DNA of 64,000 nt from Gulosibacter sp. 10. Its GTDB lineage: Bacteria > Actinomycetota > Actinomycetes > Actinomycetales > Microbacteriaceae. Below are positions 1 through 8,222 of the stretch, in pieces (within the stretch, counting starts at the first letter, position 1; every line of letters starts with the position of its first letter). Below the pieces are notes generated by a model, which was not told where the DNA came from, did not search any database, and saw only the letters and a list, made by a program, of their open reading frames with translations. The stretch spans positions 1 to 64,000 of the forward strand of contig NZ_FUIC01000014.1 in assembly GCF_900163695.1 (NCBI RefSeq). Reading direction: 5' to 3'. A program made the position numbers and the translations under genes.

Positions 1-1
1 C

Positions 2-61
2 TCCTACACGGACAGCGACGCGCTCAACGGACTACACCCTCGTTCGAGAAGAGCCCGTTAA
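2..61 (+). CDS. possible C-terminal tail of a gene entering from the left
   Basis: Frame 2 is open from the window edge and ends at TAA (59-61), giving a 19-residue tail SYTDSDALNGLHPRSRRAR. The first codons have G or C in third position, as expected of coding DNA here, but the last ones do not. No family can be recognised from this length, and chance is a real alternative. Positions 62-236 hold nothing else I can identify. Confidence 0.25.
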   Translation, partial: SYTDSDALNGLHPRSRRAR

Positions 62-236
62 GCCAGCTGACGAGGCAGAAGAGCCCCATCCTCGGCCTGC
101 AAAACGGCATAAGGGCGCAGTCGACTCTCCTCGCCGCCCGGCTGGGAACCTCATCCCCCATGCTGAACGCGCTTTCGGGGTGGCTGCGTACCCTGCAGTC
201 GACCGCGAGTGAAGGAGCCGCGAGAGGAGAATCGCC

Positions 237-920
237 ATGTTGATCGCCGAAGACCTCTATCTTCTGCTCACGAAGGGCACCGGCACTCAGGAGGCGCCGG
301 GGACCCAGCGAGGGACCGGCCTGACCGCCGCGCTCGTCGCGGACCTCGTGTTCGCGGGCCGCGCGACGCTGACCGAGGAGAAACGACCGCGCATCCACAT
401 CACGGCGCCCGAACCGATCGGCAATCCGGTACTGGACTTCGGCCTCGCGCGCCTCGCGGAGAAGAACGGCAAGCGGCTCGATCAGCTCGTCACCTGGTCG
501 AAGCTGGACCCCGAGGGCATCGTCGTGGAGTCGCTCGTCGCCCAGGGCGTGCTCGCGTACGGAGAGCGCACGTTCCTGGGCATGGGCAAGCCCCGCACCC
601 CGGAGGTCGACCCCGGGCCGGAGCGGCAGCTGCGAGACCGCCTCGCCGCGGTGCTCGCCGGCGCCGCACCCGCGTCGCCCGCCGATGCCACGCTGCTGTC
701 GATCCTGCAGGGGCTCGGCGTCGCGCGGAAGGTGCTCGCCGTCGAATCGGGCGATCTGCGCGCCCGCGACCTCAAGGCCAGGATCGAGCAGATCGTCGAG
801 CACTCGCCCACCGGCGAAGCCGTGGACCGCGCCATCCAGGCGATGAACGCCGCGTTCATGGCCGCCGCGATGGTCCCCATCATGGCGGCCGGCGGCGGGG
901 CCGCCGCCGCAGGAGGCTGA
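237..920 (+). CDS. GPP34 (GOLPH3/VPS74) family phosphoprotein
   Basis: The 227-residue protein has the pattern of bacterial GPP34-domain proteins, relatives of the eukaryotic Golgi PI4P-binding protein GOLPH3. It opens with MLIAEDLYLLL, followed by TGLTAALVADLVFAGRATL, an LTEEKRPRIHI strand and a helical second half, and it ends in an Ala/Gly-rich hydrophobic tail (about residues 200-227). These proteins are frequent in actinobacteria, where their role is poorly defined; membrane association is the usual inference. The ATG at 237 follows a GAGGAGA Shine-Dalgarno (SD) sequence. The gene stands alone and converges on the lipoprotein gene at 956. Family assignment is firm; function is not. Confidence 0.8.
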   Translation: MLIAEDLYLLLTKGTGTQEAPGTQRGTGLTAALVADLVFAGRATLTEEKRPRIHITAPEPIGNPVLDFGLARLAEKNGKRLDQLVTWSKLDPEGIVVESLVAQGVLAYGERTFLGMGKPRTPEVDPGPERQLRDRLAAVLAGAAPASPADATLLSILQGLGVARKVLAVESGDLRARDLKARIEQIVEHSPTGEAVDRAIQAMNAAFMAAAMVPIMAAGGGAAAAGG

Positions 921-923
921 CGG

Positions 924-939
924 CCTGCGCGGGCGCAGG
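924..939. terminator. short hairpin between convergent genes
   Basis: CCTGCGC-GG-GCGCAGG forms a perfect 7-bp stem between the stop codons of two convergent genes. There is no T-run on either side, so it is at best a weak bidirectional terminator. Confidence 0.4.
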
Positions 940-955
940 AGGCGGCGCCCTCGGA

Positions 956-1600
956 TCAGCGGTTCCCGACCTCGGCGTCCTGCGCGTAGGGCGGAAACTC
1001 GCCCGACATCGTGAACGTGCCGGCGGGCTCGTCCCACGTGTACTCCGCCGTCGCCCGGCCGCTCGCCTCGGCGTTGGCCTCGTCGTCCTCCGGATAGCGG
1101 AACGCGACCCGGATGGTGAGCTCGTCCACGCGCTCGACCTCCGGCCAGAAGCCGATCGCGGGCTCCGCGGCCGTGCCGACGTACTCGCCGTGATGGAAGA
1201 AGACGACCTGCGAGGGCGACGAGACCGTGCCGCCCTCGACCGAGACGACCATCCAGGTGAACGGCTCGCACGGGTCGTAGCCCTCCGTGTCGGCGTATTC
1301 GGCCGACCAGGCGACATCCGCCATGTGCTCGTCCTCGAACGGCGGCGGCATCTGCGCGAGGGCGTCGTCCAGCGCCCCGGATGCCTCGAGACCGCAGTCG
1401 CGGGCGTCCGGCTCGGTCGACGGCGGCTCCTGCGCGGGCGACTCCTCGGGCTCGCCCTCGTCCGATTCGGGAGAGCGCTCCGCAACGGTCTCCTCGGCCT
1501 CGGGGCGCTCGAGCGCCTCCTCGTCCGGGCCGTCGGCACAGCCCGTGAGCGCGAGCACTCCGGCCACGACCAGCGCGAGGAGTCCCTTGCCTCCTCGCAT
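956..1600 (-). CDS. LppP/LprE-like lipoprotein
   Basis: From the ATG at 1600 the product is 214 residues. It has a Lys/Arg N-terminus, a hydrophobic segment and a lipobox ending LTGC, so it should be exported, lipidated and anchored on the outer face of the membrane. A long acidic Glu/Ser/Pro linker follows. The folded part (from about residue 75: GALDDALAQMPPP, the W-S-A-EY region, VVFFHHGEYVG) resembles the LppP/LprE lipoproteins of actinobacteria, whose function is unknown. I chose 1600 over the upstream in-frame ATG at 1624 because AAGGGGAG sits 5-6 bases before it. That SD lies in a 21-base leader nearly identical to the one before the kinase gene at 7696. Confidence 0.65.
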   Translation of the reverse strand: MRGGKGLLALVVAGVLALTGCADGPDEEALERPEAEETVAERSPESDEGEPEESPAQEPPSTEPDARDCGLEASGALDDALAQMPPPFEDEHMADVAWSAEYADTEGYDPCEPFTWMVVSVEGGTVSSPSQVVFFHHGEYVGTAAEPAIGFWPEVERVDELTIRVAFRYPEDDEANAEASGRATAEYTWDEPAGTFTMSGEFPPYAQDAEVGNR

Positions 1601-1673
1601 CGCTCTCCCCTTCATCGCGGTCATCGGCGCTCCTCCTCGTCGCAGGGGGCTGCATTGCCCCGTCGGCTCCCCG

Positions 1674-2798
1674 TCATCCCGGGTCCTCGTCGTGGTCGAT
1701 GCCGCTCACGACGACCTCGACGCCGTCGAGCTCGACGAAGCGGACGCGCTCGATGTCGTCTCCGGCGCCCGCATGATCGAGTACATCCACGCGGCATTCC
1801 CGGCCCTCCGGGCAGAAGCGCCAGGCGATGGCGATGGTCGAGCGCTCGGGCACGGCCCAGCCGGTGTCGCCGTGCCGATCGCCGCCCCAGCCCTCGGGGC
1901 GCAGCTCGCCCCACTCGACTCCGCCCTCGCCGATGCTGAGGATCTGCACGTGCCCGGTGAACGTCGCGGAGCCGTCGGCGGCGACCTGCAGCGGTTCCAC
2001 CTCGAGTCTGAGCCCGTTGCCGTCGAGGACCGTGCAGATGCGGCCGCACTCGGCCGCGAGCGCCGCCACCGCGTCGTCGATCCGTGCCGAGCTCGGCTCG
2101 ACCTCCGGGAAGTCGCCCTCCACGATGAACGGGTCGGCGACGACCGTGTACTCGAGCGCTTCCGCCGTCAGGAAGTGCTTCGGCACGGTGACGGCGTGCG
2201 TGCCCGGCGGCAGGATCCAGCCACCGGCCTCGGGGAATCCCTCGACCGCGAAGTACTGCCCGCCGGGGATCTCGGGGACCAGGCCGGGATACTGCTCCGG
2301 CTGCCAGTTGATCGGCGCGCGGCGGATCCGCCACTGCCCGTCCTCGCGCACGGCGGCGACCTCCTGCGAGAAGGCCTCCCCGTAGCACTGCCCGGACAGG
2401 GAGACCACGGCGCCGTCGCCCGACTCGTCGTATTCGACGGCGTCGACCGCGACCGCCGGGTCGACGTCGACGCCCTGCTCACGGAGCTCCTCGAGACGAG
2501 CGGCCGCGAGCGCCTCCGCGCTCGCGAGATCCCGTTCGGGGCTGGAGTACCAATCGTCGTCGATGCGGTGCTCGCCCGACACGAGGTCGTGCGCCGCCGT
2601 GAGCTCCCCGGAGGCGAGATCGTTCGCCGCCGAGTACTCCCCCGAGCAGAGATGCTCGGCCCAGGCGACGGCGACGAGCGCCTCCGGCGCATCCGGATTG
2701 ACCGCCTCGGATGCGCCCGGGGCCGAGCAGCCGGAGAGCGCCAGCGCCGCGACCGCCGATGCCGCCGCGGCGCAGGATCCGCGCCGTCCTCGCCCCAT
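1674..2798 (-). CDS. hypothetical lipoprotein
   Basis: The product has 374 residues, with a basic N-terminus (MGRGRRG), a hydrophobic stretch and a lipobox LALSGC, predicting an anchored extracytoplasmic lipoprotein. After the Cys comes a region with a near-repeat (SGEYSAANDL, SGELTAAHDL, SGEHRIDDDW), then a beta-rich domain with conserved-looking Cys residues (SGQCYGE, ECGRICTVLDG, FCPEGRECRVDV). I do not recognise the family. The ATG at 2798 follows CTGGAGG. The frame is accidentally open far upstream through neighbouring genes, so the true start must come from the SD and signal peptide rather than the longest ORF. It lies 49 bases before the LppP-like gene in the same direction. Confidence 0.65.
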   Translation of the reverse strand: MGRGRRGSCAAAASAVAALALSGCSAPGASEAVNPDAPEALVAVAWAEHLCSGEYSAANDLASGELTAAHDLVSGEHRIDDDWYSSPERDLASAEALAAARLEELREQGVDVDPAVAVDAVEYDESGDGAVVSLSGQCYGEAFSQEVAAVREDGQWRIRRAPINWQPEQYPGLVPEIPGGQYFAVEGFPEAGGWILPPGTHAVTVPKHFLTAEALEYTVVADPFIVEGDFPEVEPSSARIDDAVAALAAECGRICTVLDGNGLRLEVEPLQVAADGSATFTGHVQILSIGEGGVEWGELRPEGWGGDRHGDTGWAVPERSTIAIAWRFCPEGRECRVDVLDHAGAGDDIERVRFVELDGVEVVVSGIDHDEDPG

Positions 2799-2986
2799 GC
2801 CTCCAGTGGAGCACGAGCCGTCCGCGCCGCGCCATGGCGGCAAGGGAATTGCGGCCGGAAGCGTGACGGCGGCTGCGACTCGGGGATGAGCGGCCCGATA
2901 TGCCGCAGCACCGGTCCAGGACGTCCGCGATGCGACGTGTCCACCATCACCGGCGATCAGCGCGACGGGGGGCGATGCCCGCCCCG

Positions 2987-3619
2987 TCACGGCGAGGGGA
3001 TCACCCGGGTCGAGGCGTCCTCGACGAGCAGCGCCTGGTCGTCCTCGAGGAACACGAGCGGATACGCGTCGCCGTACGTCCGGGCGATGCGGTCGATCAG
3101 CTCGGGCGGATAGGGCGGCAGCGCCCCGTCCGCATGAGGGATGACGACGGCGTCGACGAGGCCGAGCCCGGCGCGATCCGACAGGTCCGGAGCCTCCGCC
3201 GGGTCGTCCATGAGCGAGGCGGGCTCCGCGCTCGGCCCGGTGACGATCGAGCCCGCGCTCGACCCGATGTACGGCAGCCCCGCCCGCACCCGCTCGACCA
3301 CGACGGCGTCGCTCCCGCGGCGCCGCAGCGCCTCGAGCAGCACGAACGTGTTGCCGCCGGCGGCGTACAGCGCGTCGACGCCGTCGAGCGCGGCGCGGAA
3401 GGCATCGGCGTCCTCGAACTCGCCCGCGGCGATGTCGATCAGCCGGTACCCGAAGGCCGCGAGCTGCTCCCGTTCGGCGGCGGCGAACCACTCGGCCGGG
3501 TAGGAGCGCGCGGCATCGTTCAGGTACCCGACGCGGACCTCGGCCGCAGGACGGTCGACGCACGAGGCGATGAAGCCGGGCACCGCCCCGGCGCCGAGCG
3601 AGAGCAGCAGGAGGTTCAT
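2987..3619 (-). CDS. peptidase E-like (S51) class I glutamine amidotransferase-fold protein
   Basis: The 210-residue protein fits family S51. It carries AAGGNTF (about 87-93) and the nucleophile elbow GSSAGS, with Ser121 as the probable catalytic residue, then a downstream GLGLVDAVVIPHADG segment as in aspartyl dipeptidases and cyanophycinase relatives. These are cytoplasmic Ser hydrolases on the DJ-1/GATase1 fold; PepE cleaves Asp-X dipeptides. Length is slightly under the usual 220-230. The start MNLLLLSLGAG is typical. It is flanked by the MFS gene upstream and a lipoprotein downstream, with no clear operon. The fold is confident; the exact substrate is not. Confidence 0.75.
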   Translation of the reverse strand: MNLLLLSLGAGAVPGFIASCVDRPAAEVRVGYLNDAARSYPAEWFAAAEREQLAAFGYRLIDIAAGEFEDADAFRAALDGVDALYAAGGNTFVLLEALRRRGSDAVVVERVRAGLPYIGSSAGSIVTGPSAEPASLMDDPAEAPDLSDRAGLGLVDAVVIPHADGALPPYPPELIDRIARTYGDAYPLVFLEDDQALLVEDASTRVIPSP

Positions 3620-3843
3620 CCCCCGACCCTATCGGGCGCATCGCCCCGGATGCTCTGGTCGCGCACCGCGCCGGCGCAGCCGGTCCGAGGGCCGAGCATG
3701 AGCAGCAGCCGGCGCGACCAACTCGCCGACGGAGCCTCGACCCGTTTAAGAGGTGATCAGCTCGACGCTTGGGAAATACGTCGAGCACCGTCCTCGATCT
3801 CTCGTCAGAAGCCGATGTCCCGATACCGCGGCGTGCGCGCGGG

Positions 3844-5240
3844 TCAGGCCGCGACGCGCCGCGACGGCGCGAAGGCCCCGCAGCCGAGCAGGACCAGGCC
3901 GCAGATCGCGACGGCCGCCCACCCGGCAGCAGCTCGTCCGCCGCGAGCCGAGCGCCGCCGCCCGCGGCGATGCTCCCCGCCAGGGCGATGCCGATGGCCG
4001 TGCCGAGCTGCCGCGCGGTGGACGCCATGCCGCCCGCAACGCCCGCCCGGTCGCGCGGCAGGCCGTCGACGGCGGTGTTCGTGATGGGCGCGTTCGCGAA
4101 GCCCACTCCGACGCCGAGCACCGGGTATGCCGCGAACAGCCACGCCGGCGAGGAGGTCAGGCCGAGGCCGACGAGCAGCGCACCGCCGAGCGCGATGCAG
4201 CAGCCCGCGATGAGCATCGGCGCGCGGGGGCCGATCCTGCCGACGAGATAGCCCGACACCGGGGCGCAGAGCGTCGCCGCGACCGCCATCGGGAGCGTGG
4301 CCGCGCCTGCCGCCAGCGCGCTCCATCCCTCGCCCCGCTGGAGCAGCAGCGTGGTCAGCAGGAGCGCGCCGCTGAAGGCGATGAACACGGCGATCGCGCC
4401 CGCGATCGCGGCGGCGAGGCTCGGGATCCGGAGCAGCCGGGGGTCGATGAGGGGTTCGCCGATGCGCGACTCGAGGAGGACGAAGCCGATCACGGCCACG
4501 AGCAGCGCACCGCCGGCGAGCAGCATCGGCGGCGCTCCCCAACCGACGCGCGGTCCCTCGATGAGCAGGCCCACGCCGGTCGCGAGGATCAGGATCAGCA
4601 GCACCTGCCCCGGCACGTCCACCCGACGGGGCGAGCCGGACCGCGATTCGGGGACGAGCAGCATCGTGAGCACCAGCGCGATCGCGACCACGGGCAGGTT
4701 GATCCAGAACAGCGCCCGCCAGTCGAAGACCGCGAGCAGCGCCCCGCCCGTGACCGGGCCTGCCGCCATGCTGAGTCCGAACATCGCGCCCCACACGCCG
4801 ATCGCCTGCGCCCGCTCGCGCGGATCGGGCATCGCGTTCACCACGATCGAGAGCGCCACCGGGGTGAGCATCGAGGCGCCCGCGCCCTGGAGCGCCCGCG
4901 CCGCGACCAGCGTCTCCGCCGAGCCCGCCGCCGCGCAGGCGAGCGAGGCGGCGCCGAAGACGAGCAGGCCGGTCACGAACACCCGGCGCCGGCCGAACCG
5001 GTCCGCGAGCGCGCCGGCGGTGATGAGCAGGCTCGCGAACGACACCGTGTACGCGTCCACCACCCAGGCCAGCCGCCCTTCGTCGACGTCGAGGCCGACG
5101 CCGATCGCGGGGAGCCCGACCGTGACGATGGTCGTGTCCAGCCCCACGAGGAAGAGGGCGAGGGCGCAGACCGCCAGGATCGTCCATCGCCGGCGGGCGC
5201 TCGGCCCGGGGCCGCTCGTGGCGGTACTCGTCTGGTGCAT
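3844..5240 (-). pseudogene. DHA2-type MFS drug transporter, apparent 1-nt frameshift near the 3' end
   Basis: From the ATG at 5240 the frame encodes a 14-helix MFS exporter of the EmrB/QacA type. It starts ILAVCALALFLVGLDTTIV, contains the motif A region GALADRFGRRRVF, and has motif C-like GPVTGGALL. At about 3921-3926 the good coding pattern jumps frame. The original frame turns into Ser/Arg-rich noise, while the next frame gives AAVAICGLVLLGCGAFAPS and a stop at 3844, exactly the expected last helix and a normal length near 465. One missing base explains it: a real mutation or a sequence error. The unshifted frame stays open to 1674 only by GC bias. It is divergent from the XRE-cupin regulator at 5337, the likely controller. 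Confidence 0.75.
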
Positions 5241-5309
5241 GGTCGGCGGGCCTTCCTCTCGGGGCGGATGCGTTCATGCTCCGGCCGCGGCGGGTCGAAC
5301 CCCAAGCGA

Positions 5310-5328
5310 TTTTGCGAAAACTGCAAAA
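5310..5328. promoter_or_regulatory. palindromic operator between MFS gene and XRE-cupin regulator
   Basis: TTTTGC-N7-GCAAAA is a perfect 6-bp inverted repeat. It lies 9 bases before the regulator start and 70 bases before the MFS start. XRE-cupin regulators commonly autoregulate from such TTGC/GCAA palindromes; binding here is inferred. Confidence 0.6.
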
Positions 5329-5336
5329 TGGGAGGC

Positions 5337-5924
5337 ATGGACGAGGACACGGATTCGACGCTGCGCGCCATCGGCCCGCGGCTGCGCCGACTGCGGCGGG
5401 CGCGGGGGCTCACCCTGACGGAGCTCTCGGAGCGGACGGGGCTCTCCGTGAGCCTGCTCTCGCGGCTCGAGACCGGCCTGCGCCGGCCGACGCTCGACGC
5501 GCTCATCCCGCTGGCGCGCGCGTATCGCGTATCGCTGGACCGGCTGGCGGGGATGCCCGAGCTCGGCGATCCGAGGATCCATCTGCAGCCGCGCCGTCAC
5601 GCCGCCGGCGGCGTCGTGGTGCCACTCACCCCGCATCGCGCACCGGTGCAGGTGTTCAAGCACGTGCTCGGCCCGCGCGCGCCGAGGCTCGTCTCCCACG
5701 AGGGATACGCCTGGCTGTACGTGCTCTCGGGCCGGCTCCGGCTGCTGCTCGACGACGAGGAGCATGAGCTCGGCGTCGGCGAGACCGCCGAGTTCGACCC
5801 CGTGACGCCGCACTGGTTCGGCCCGGCGGGCGACGCGGTCGAGATCCTGCACATCTTCGGCCCGCGCAGCGACTCGCCCCTGAGCAGGGTGTCGCCGGCG
5901 GAGCGCCGGGACGCCGCCGGATGA
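5337..5924 (+). CDS. XRE-family regulator with C-terminal cupin
   Basis: The 195-residue protein has an N-terminal HTH_XRE (about 11-70; recognition helix SLLSRLETG) and a C-terminal cupin (about 105-175; HEGYAWLYVLSG, PHWFGPAGD). This is the architecture of small-molecule-responsive repressors that control metabolism or efflux. The start at 5337 has GGAGG immediately before it; an in-frame ATG at 5328 is possible but lacks an SD and would lie in the operator. The divergent MFS exporter and the shared palindrome suggest it represses that exporter and itself. The ligand is unknown. Confidence 0.85.
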   Translation: MDEDTDSTLRAIGPRLRRLRRARGLTLTELSERTGLSVSLLSRLETGLRRPTLDALIPLARAYRVSLDRLAGMPELGDPRIHLQPRRHAAGGVVVPLTPHRAPVQVFKHVLGPRAPRLVSHEGYAWLYVLSGRLRLLLDDEEHELGVGETAEFDPVTPHWFGPAGDAVEILHIFGPRSDSPLSRVSPAERRDAAG

Positions 5925-5960
5925 CCGGCCGCCTCCGGATGACCGGCCGCCGCGCCCCGC

Positions 5961-6560
5961 TCAGATCCAGCCGAGCCGGTGCGCCTCCATCGCCGCCGCG
6001 TGGCGGTTCGGCGCGCCGAGCTTGGTCATGGCGTCCGAGAGGTAGTTGCGCACGGTCCCCTGGGCGAGATGCAGCGTGCCCGCGATGTCCGCGATCGCGA
6101 GCCCGCGGTGCGCGAGCCGGAGCACGTCGAGCTCGCGGTCGGTGAGCGGGCAGTCGAAGCCGAGCGCCGTGACCGCGAGCTCGGGATCCACGTACCGGCT
6201 GCCCGCGTGCACCCGCGCGATGATGCGCGCCAGCTCCTCGGCCGGGGTGCTCTTCGGGACGAATCCGCGCACGCCGGCCGCGAGCGCCGAGCGCAGGATG
6301 CCGGGCCGCGCGTGCCGGGTGATCATCACCACCGCGGCGTCGGGGTCGCGGGCGCGCAGCGCCCTCGTCGTGTCGACGCCGTCGAGGCCGGGCATCTCGA
6401 GGTCGAGCACGTAGACGTCGACCTCGGCCGGGTCGTGACCGAGCGCGGCCTGCCCATCGGCGCCGTCGCCGACCACGGCGATGGCGTCCTCCAGCTCGAG
6501 GAGCGAGACGAGCGCCGTGCGCAGCATGTCCTCGTCGTCGGCGAGGAAGACCCGGATCAT
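5961..6560 (-). CDS. NarL/FixJ-type response regulator (module 1)
   Basis: The 199-residue protein has an N-terminal receiver (MIRVFLADDEDML; phospho-acceptor Asp in YVLDLEMPGLDG; conserved Lys in FVPKST) and a C-terminal LuxR HTH (PLTDRELDVLRLAHRG ... TVRNYLSDAMTKLG). It should bind DNA after phosphorylation by the kinase encoded just upstream, whose end overlaps its start by 4 bases (ATGA). It is strongly similar to the regulator at 57383, down to shared MPGLDGV, TRHARPG and GTVRNYLS strings. The likely target is the divergent small membrane-protein pair at 7911-8722. Confidence 0.9.
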   Translation of the reverse strand: MIRVFLADDEDMLRTALVSLLELEDAIAVVGDGADGQAALGHDPAEVDVYVLDLEMPGLDGVDTTRALRARDPDAAVVMITRHARPGILRSALAAGVRGFVPKSTPAEELARIIARVHAGSRYVDPELAVTALGFDCPLTDRELDVLRLAHRGLAIADIAGTLHLAQGTVRNYLSDAMTKLGAPNRHAAAMEAHRLGWI

Positions 6561-7696
6561 CCGTCGCCCCCGCCCCGGCCGACGAGGATGAACCGCTCCC
6601 CGTCGCGGCGCCATTCGAAGGCCCCGCCCCGCTCGTCGAACCGGCGGCGGAGCCCGACCAGCCCGCTCCCCTCGCGGCGGGGCTCCTCCCCGCCCGATGC
6701 GCCGTCGCTCTCGACGCGCACCTCGGCGCGGGCGAGCGCGATGCGCACCGCGCTCGCGGAGGAGTGCCGGAGGATGTTCGTCGTCGCCTCGCGGACGACC
6801 GCGGCGAAGAGCTCCTCCCAGTCGGGGTCCGGGGCGCCCTCCCGCTCGATGGCGACGGCGGCCCCCGCGGCCTCGAGCAGCTGCTCGGCGTTCGCGAGCT
6901 CCGCGGCGAGGGTCAGCGCGCGATAGCCCTGCGCGAGCTCCCGGGTACGGTCGTCCGCCTCCGCTGCGAGGCGCTCGATATCGGCGAGCTCGTCGTTGGC
7001 CCGCGCGGGGTTCCGCTGCAGGCTGCGCCGGGCGAGCTCGGCCTTGACCTTGATGGTGAGCAGCGTGTGGCCCTGGATGTCGTGCAGGTCGGTGGCGAAC
7101 CGCAGCCGCTCGCGCGCCACGGCGAGCTCGCGCTGATCCTCGTGGTGCTGCTCGAGCCGCTGCTGCGCCTGCCACCCGATGGCCCCCGCGAGGAACGCGA
7201 TGCAGGCCGAGCCGGAGAGCGCGAGCATCGCGAACCCCTCGGCGGCGGGATAGCCGGTCGCACCGGGGAGGAGCCCCGCGATCGCCACAGCGGCGGCGAT
7301 GGCGAGGACCAGTCCGAGGATCGACAGCCAGCGGGGACGGTGCCAGGCGATCGAGAAGGCGAACGGGAGCGAGGTCGCGAACACGGCGGTCTGGTCGCCG
7401 CCGACCGCGAACGCGAGCACCAGGATCGCGCCCGCGATCACGAGCAGCGCGCCGCGCGCAGCCGCCGCTCGGGGCCGGTCGCGCATCCGCACCAGGATGA
7501 GCGCGAGCAGCACCGCGACGAGGCAGCACAGGGCGCCGATCGCGGCCACGGAGCCCTCCGCGGCGGCCGCGGCGCTGCGCGCCAGCCCCGCGATGCCGAA
7601 GATGATCGTCATCGTCAGGAGCAGCCGGCCGAGGTCGATCTCGGTGAGCCGCAGCAGCGGCGCCTTCGCCGTCTCGCCGGATCCGGCATCGCCCAT
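6557..7696 (-). CDS. DesK-like sensor histidine kinase (module 1)
   Basis: The 379-residue protein has about five membrane-spanning segments in residues 20-175 with only short loops, so it probably senses a membrane or intramembrane signal. It then has a HisKA_3 dimerisation helix with the acceptor His in TDLHDIQGHTL, followed by an HATPase with an N-box (VVREATTNILRHS) and a G-box (GSGLVGLRRR). The ATG at 7696 follows AAGGGGAGG, within a 21-base leader shared with the lipoprotein gene at 956-1600. It is co-transcribed with the regulator at 5961 and paralogous to the kinase at 56130. Confidence 0.88.
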   Translation of the reverse strand: MGDAGSGETAKAPLLRLTEIDLGRLLLTMTIIFGIAGLARSAAAAAEGSVAAIGALCCLVAVLLALILVRMRDRPRAAAARGALLVIAGAILVLAFAVGGDQTAVFATSLPFAFSIAWHRPRWLSILGLVLAIAAAVAIAGLLPGATGYPAAEGFAMLALSGSACIAFLAGAIGWQAQQRLEQHHEDQRELAVARERLRFATDLHDIQGHTLLTIKVKAELARRSLQRNPARANDELADIERLAAEADDRTRELAQGYRALTLAAELANAEQLLEAAGAAVAIEREGAPDPDWEELFAAVVREATTNILRHSSASAVRIALARAEVRVESDGASGGEEPRREGSGLVGLRRRFDERGGAFEWRRDGERFILVGRGGGDG

Positions 7697-7778
7697 GCGC
7701 GCACCTCCCCTTCATCGCCGTCATCCGAGTGTTCCACTCCAGCATGCCGCGCGCGCGGCGACGCCCCAAGTGGGCCGC

Positions 7779-7804
7779 GTCACGCGGACGTATGACACGT
7801 GTCA
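7779..7804. promoter_or_regulatory. conserved GTCAC/TGACA element, module 1
   Basis: GTCACGCGGACG runs into the perfect 12-bp palindrome TGACACGTGTCA (7793-7804) between the divergent kinase and membrane-protein genes. The same element, with a 1-bp change in spacing, occurs at 56061-56087 in the equivalent gap of module 2. Predicted response-regulator site; binding not shown. Confidence 0.55.
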
Positions 7805-7910
7805 GATGCGGACCCGCGAGGCGTCATCCGCATCCCTGACTCGCGGCGCTGCCGCGGGAAGCCGCGGCTCGGAAGGCTGGAAGCACGAAGAACCGAGGAA
7901 AGGAATACCG

Positions 7911-8192
7911 ATGACCGCCGTACTGATCTGCACGATAGCCGTCGCCGCGCTGCTGGTGATCCTCATCACCGTCGAGGCGATCCGCACGGGGCGCTGGGAG
8001 CTGGGCGGCGGCGGAGTCGCCGACCGGATCCCGGACGGCTTCTACTCCGACTCGCTGCTCCCCGACGCCCTCCTCGACGGCGCGGGCTGGATCGTCTTCG
8101 CCGCCATCGTCTGGATCGTCGTCGCGGCGCTCCTCGCCGCCTCGACGAGCGCGCGGAGGCGGACGGCCGAGCACCGCGACCCGACGGCCTAG
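7911..8192 (+). CDS. small two-helix membrane protein
   Basis: The 93-residue protein has a first hydrophobic segment (VLICTIAVAALLVILITV, about 4-21), a short loop containing GRWELGGGGVADRIPDGFYSDSLLPDALLDGAG, and a second segment (WIVFAAIVWIVVAALLAA, about 60-78) with a basic tail. The ATG follows AGGAAAGGA. I do not recognise the family. It is the first gene rightward from the kinase-facing promoter and is probably co-transcribed with the next gene, 30 bases on. Its 5' leader can form a GATGCGGA/TCCGCATC stem (7805-7834). It has no counterpart in module 2. Confidence 0.65.
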   Translation: MTAVLICTIAVAALLVILITVEAIRTGRWELGGGGVADRIPDGFYSDSLLPDALLDGAGWIVFAAIVWIVVAALLAASTSARRRTAEHRDPTA

Positions 8193-8222
8193 CACCGACC
8201 CTCTCACGACAGGAGCACACCA

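Noticed and set aside
1674-5240. An uninterrupted 1,188-codon minus-strand frame spanning MFS, peptidase and lipoprotein
   Set aside because: The middle is GC-driven noise antisense or out of frame to the real S51 peptidase gene. Only the MFS N-terminal part and the C-terminal lipoprotein show coding character, and the latter has its own SD, signal peptide and start.
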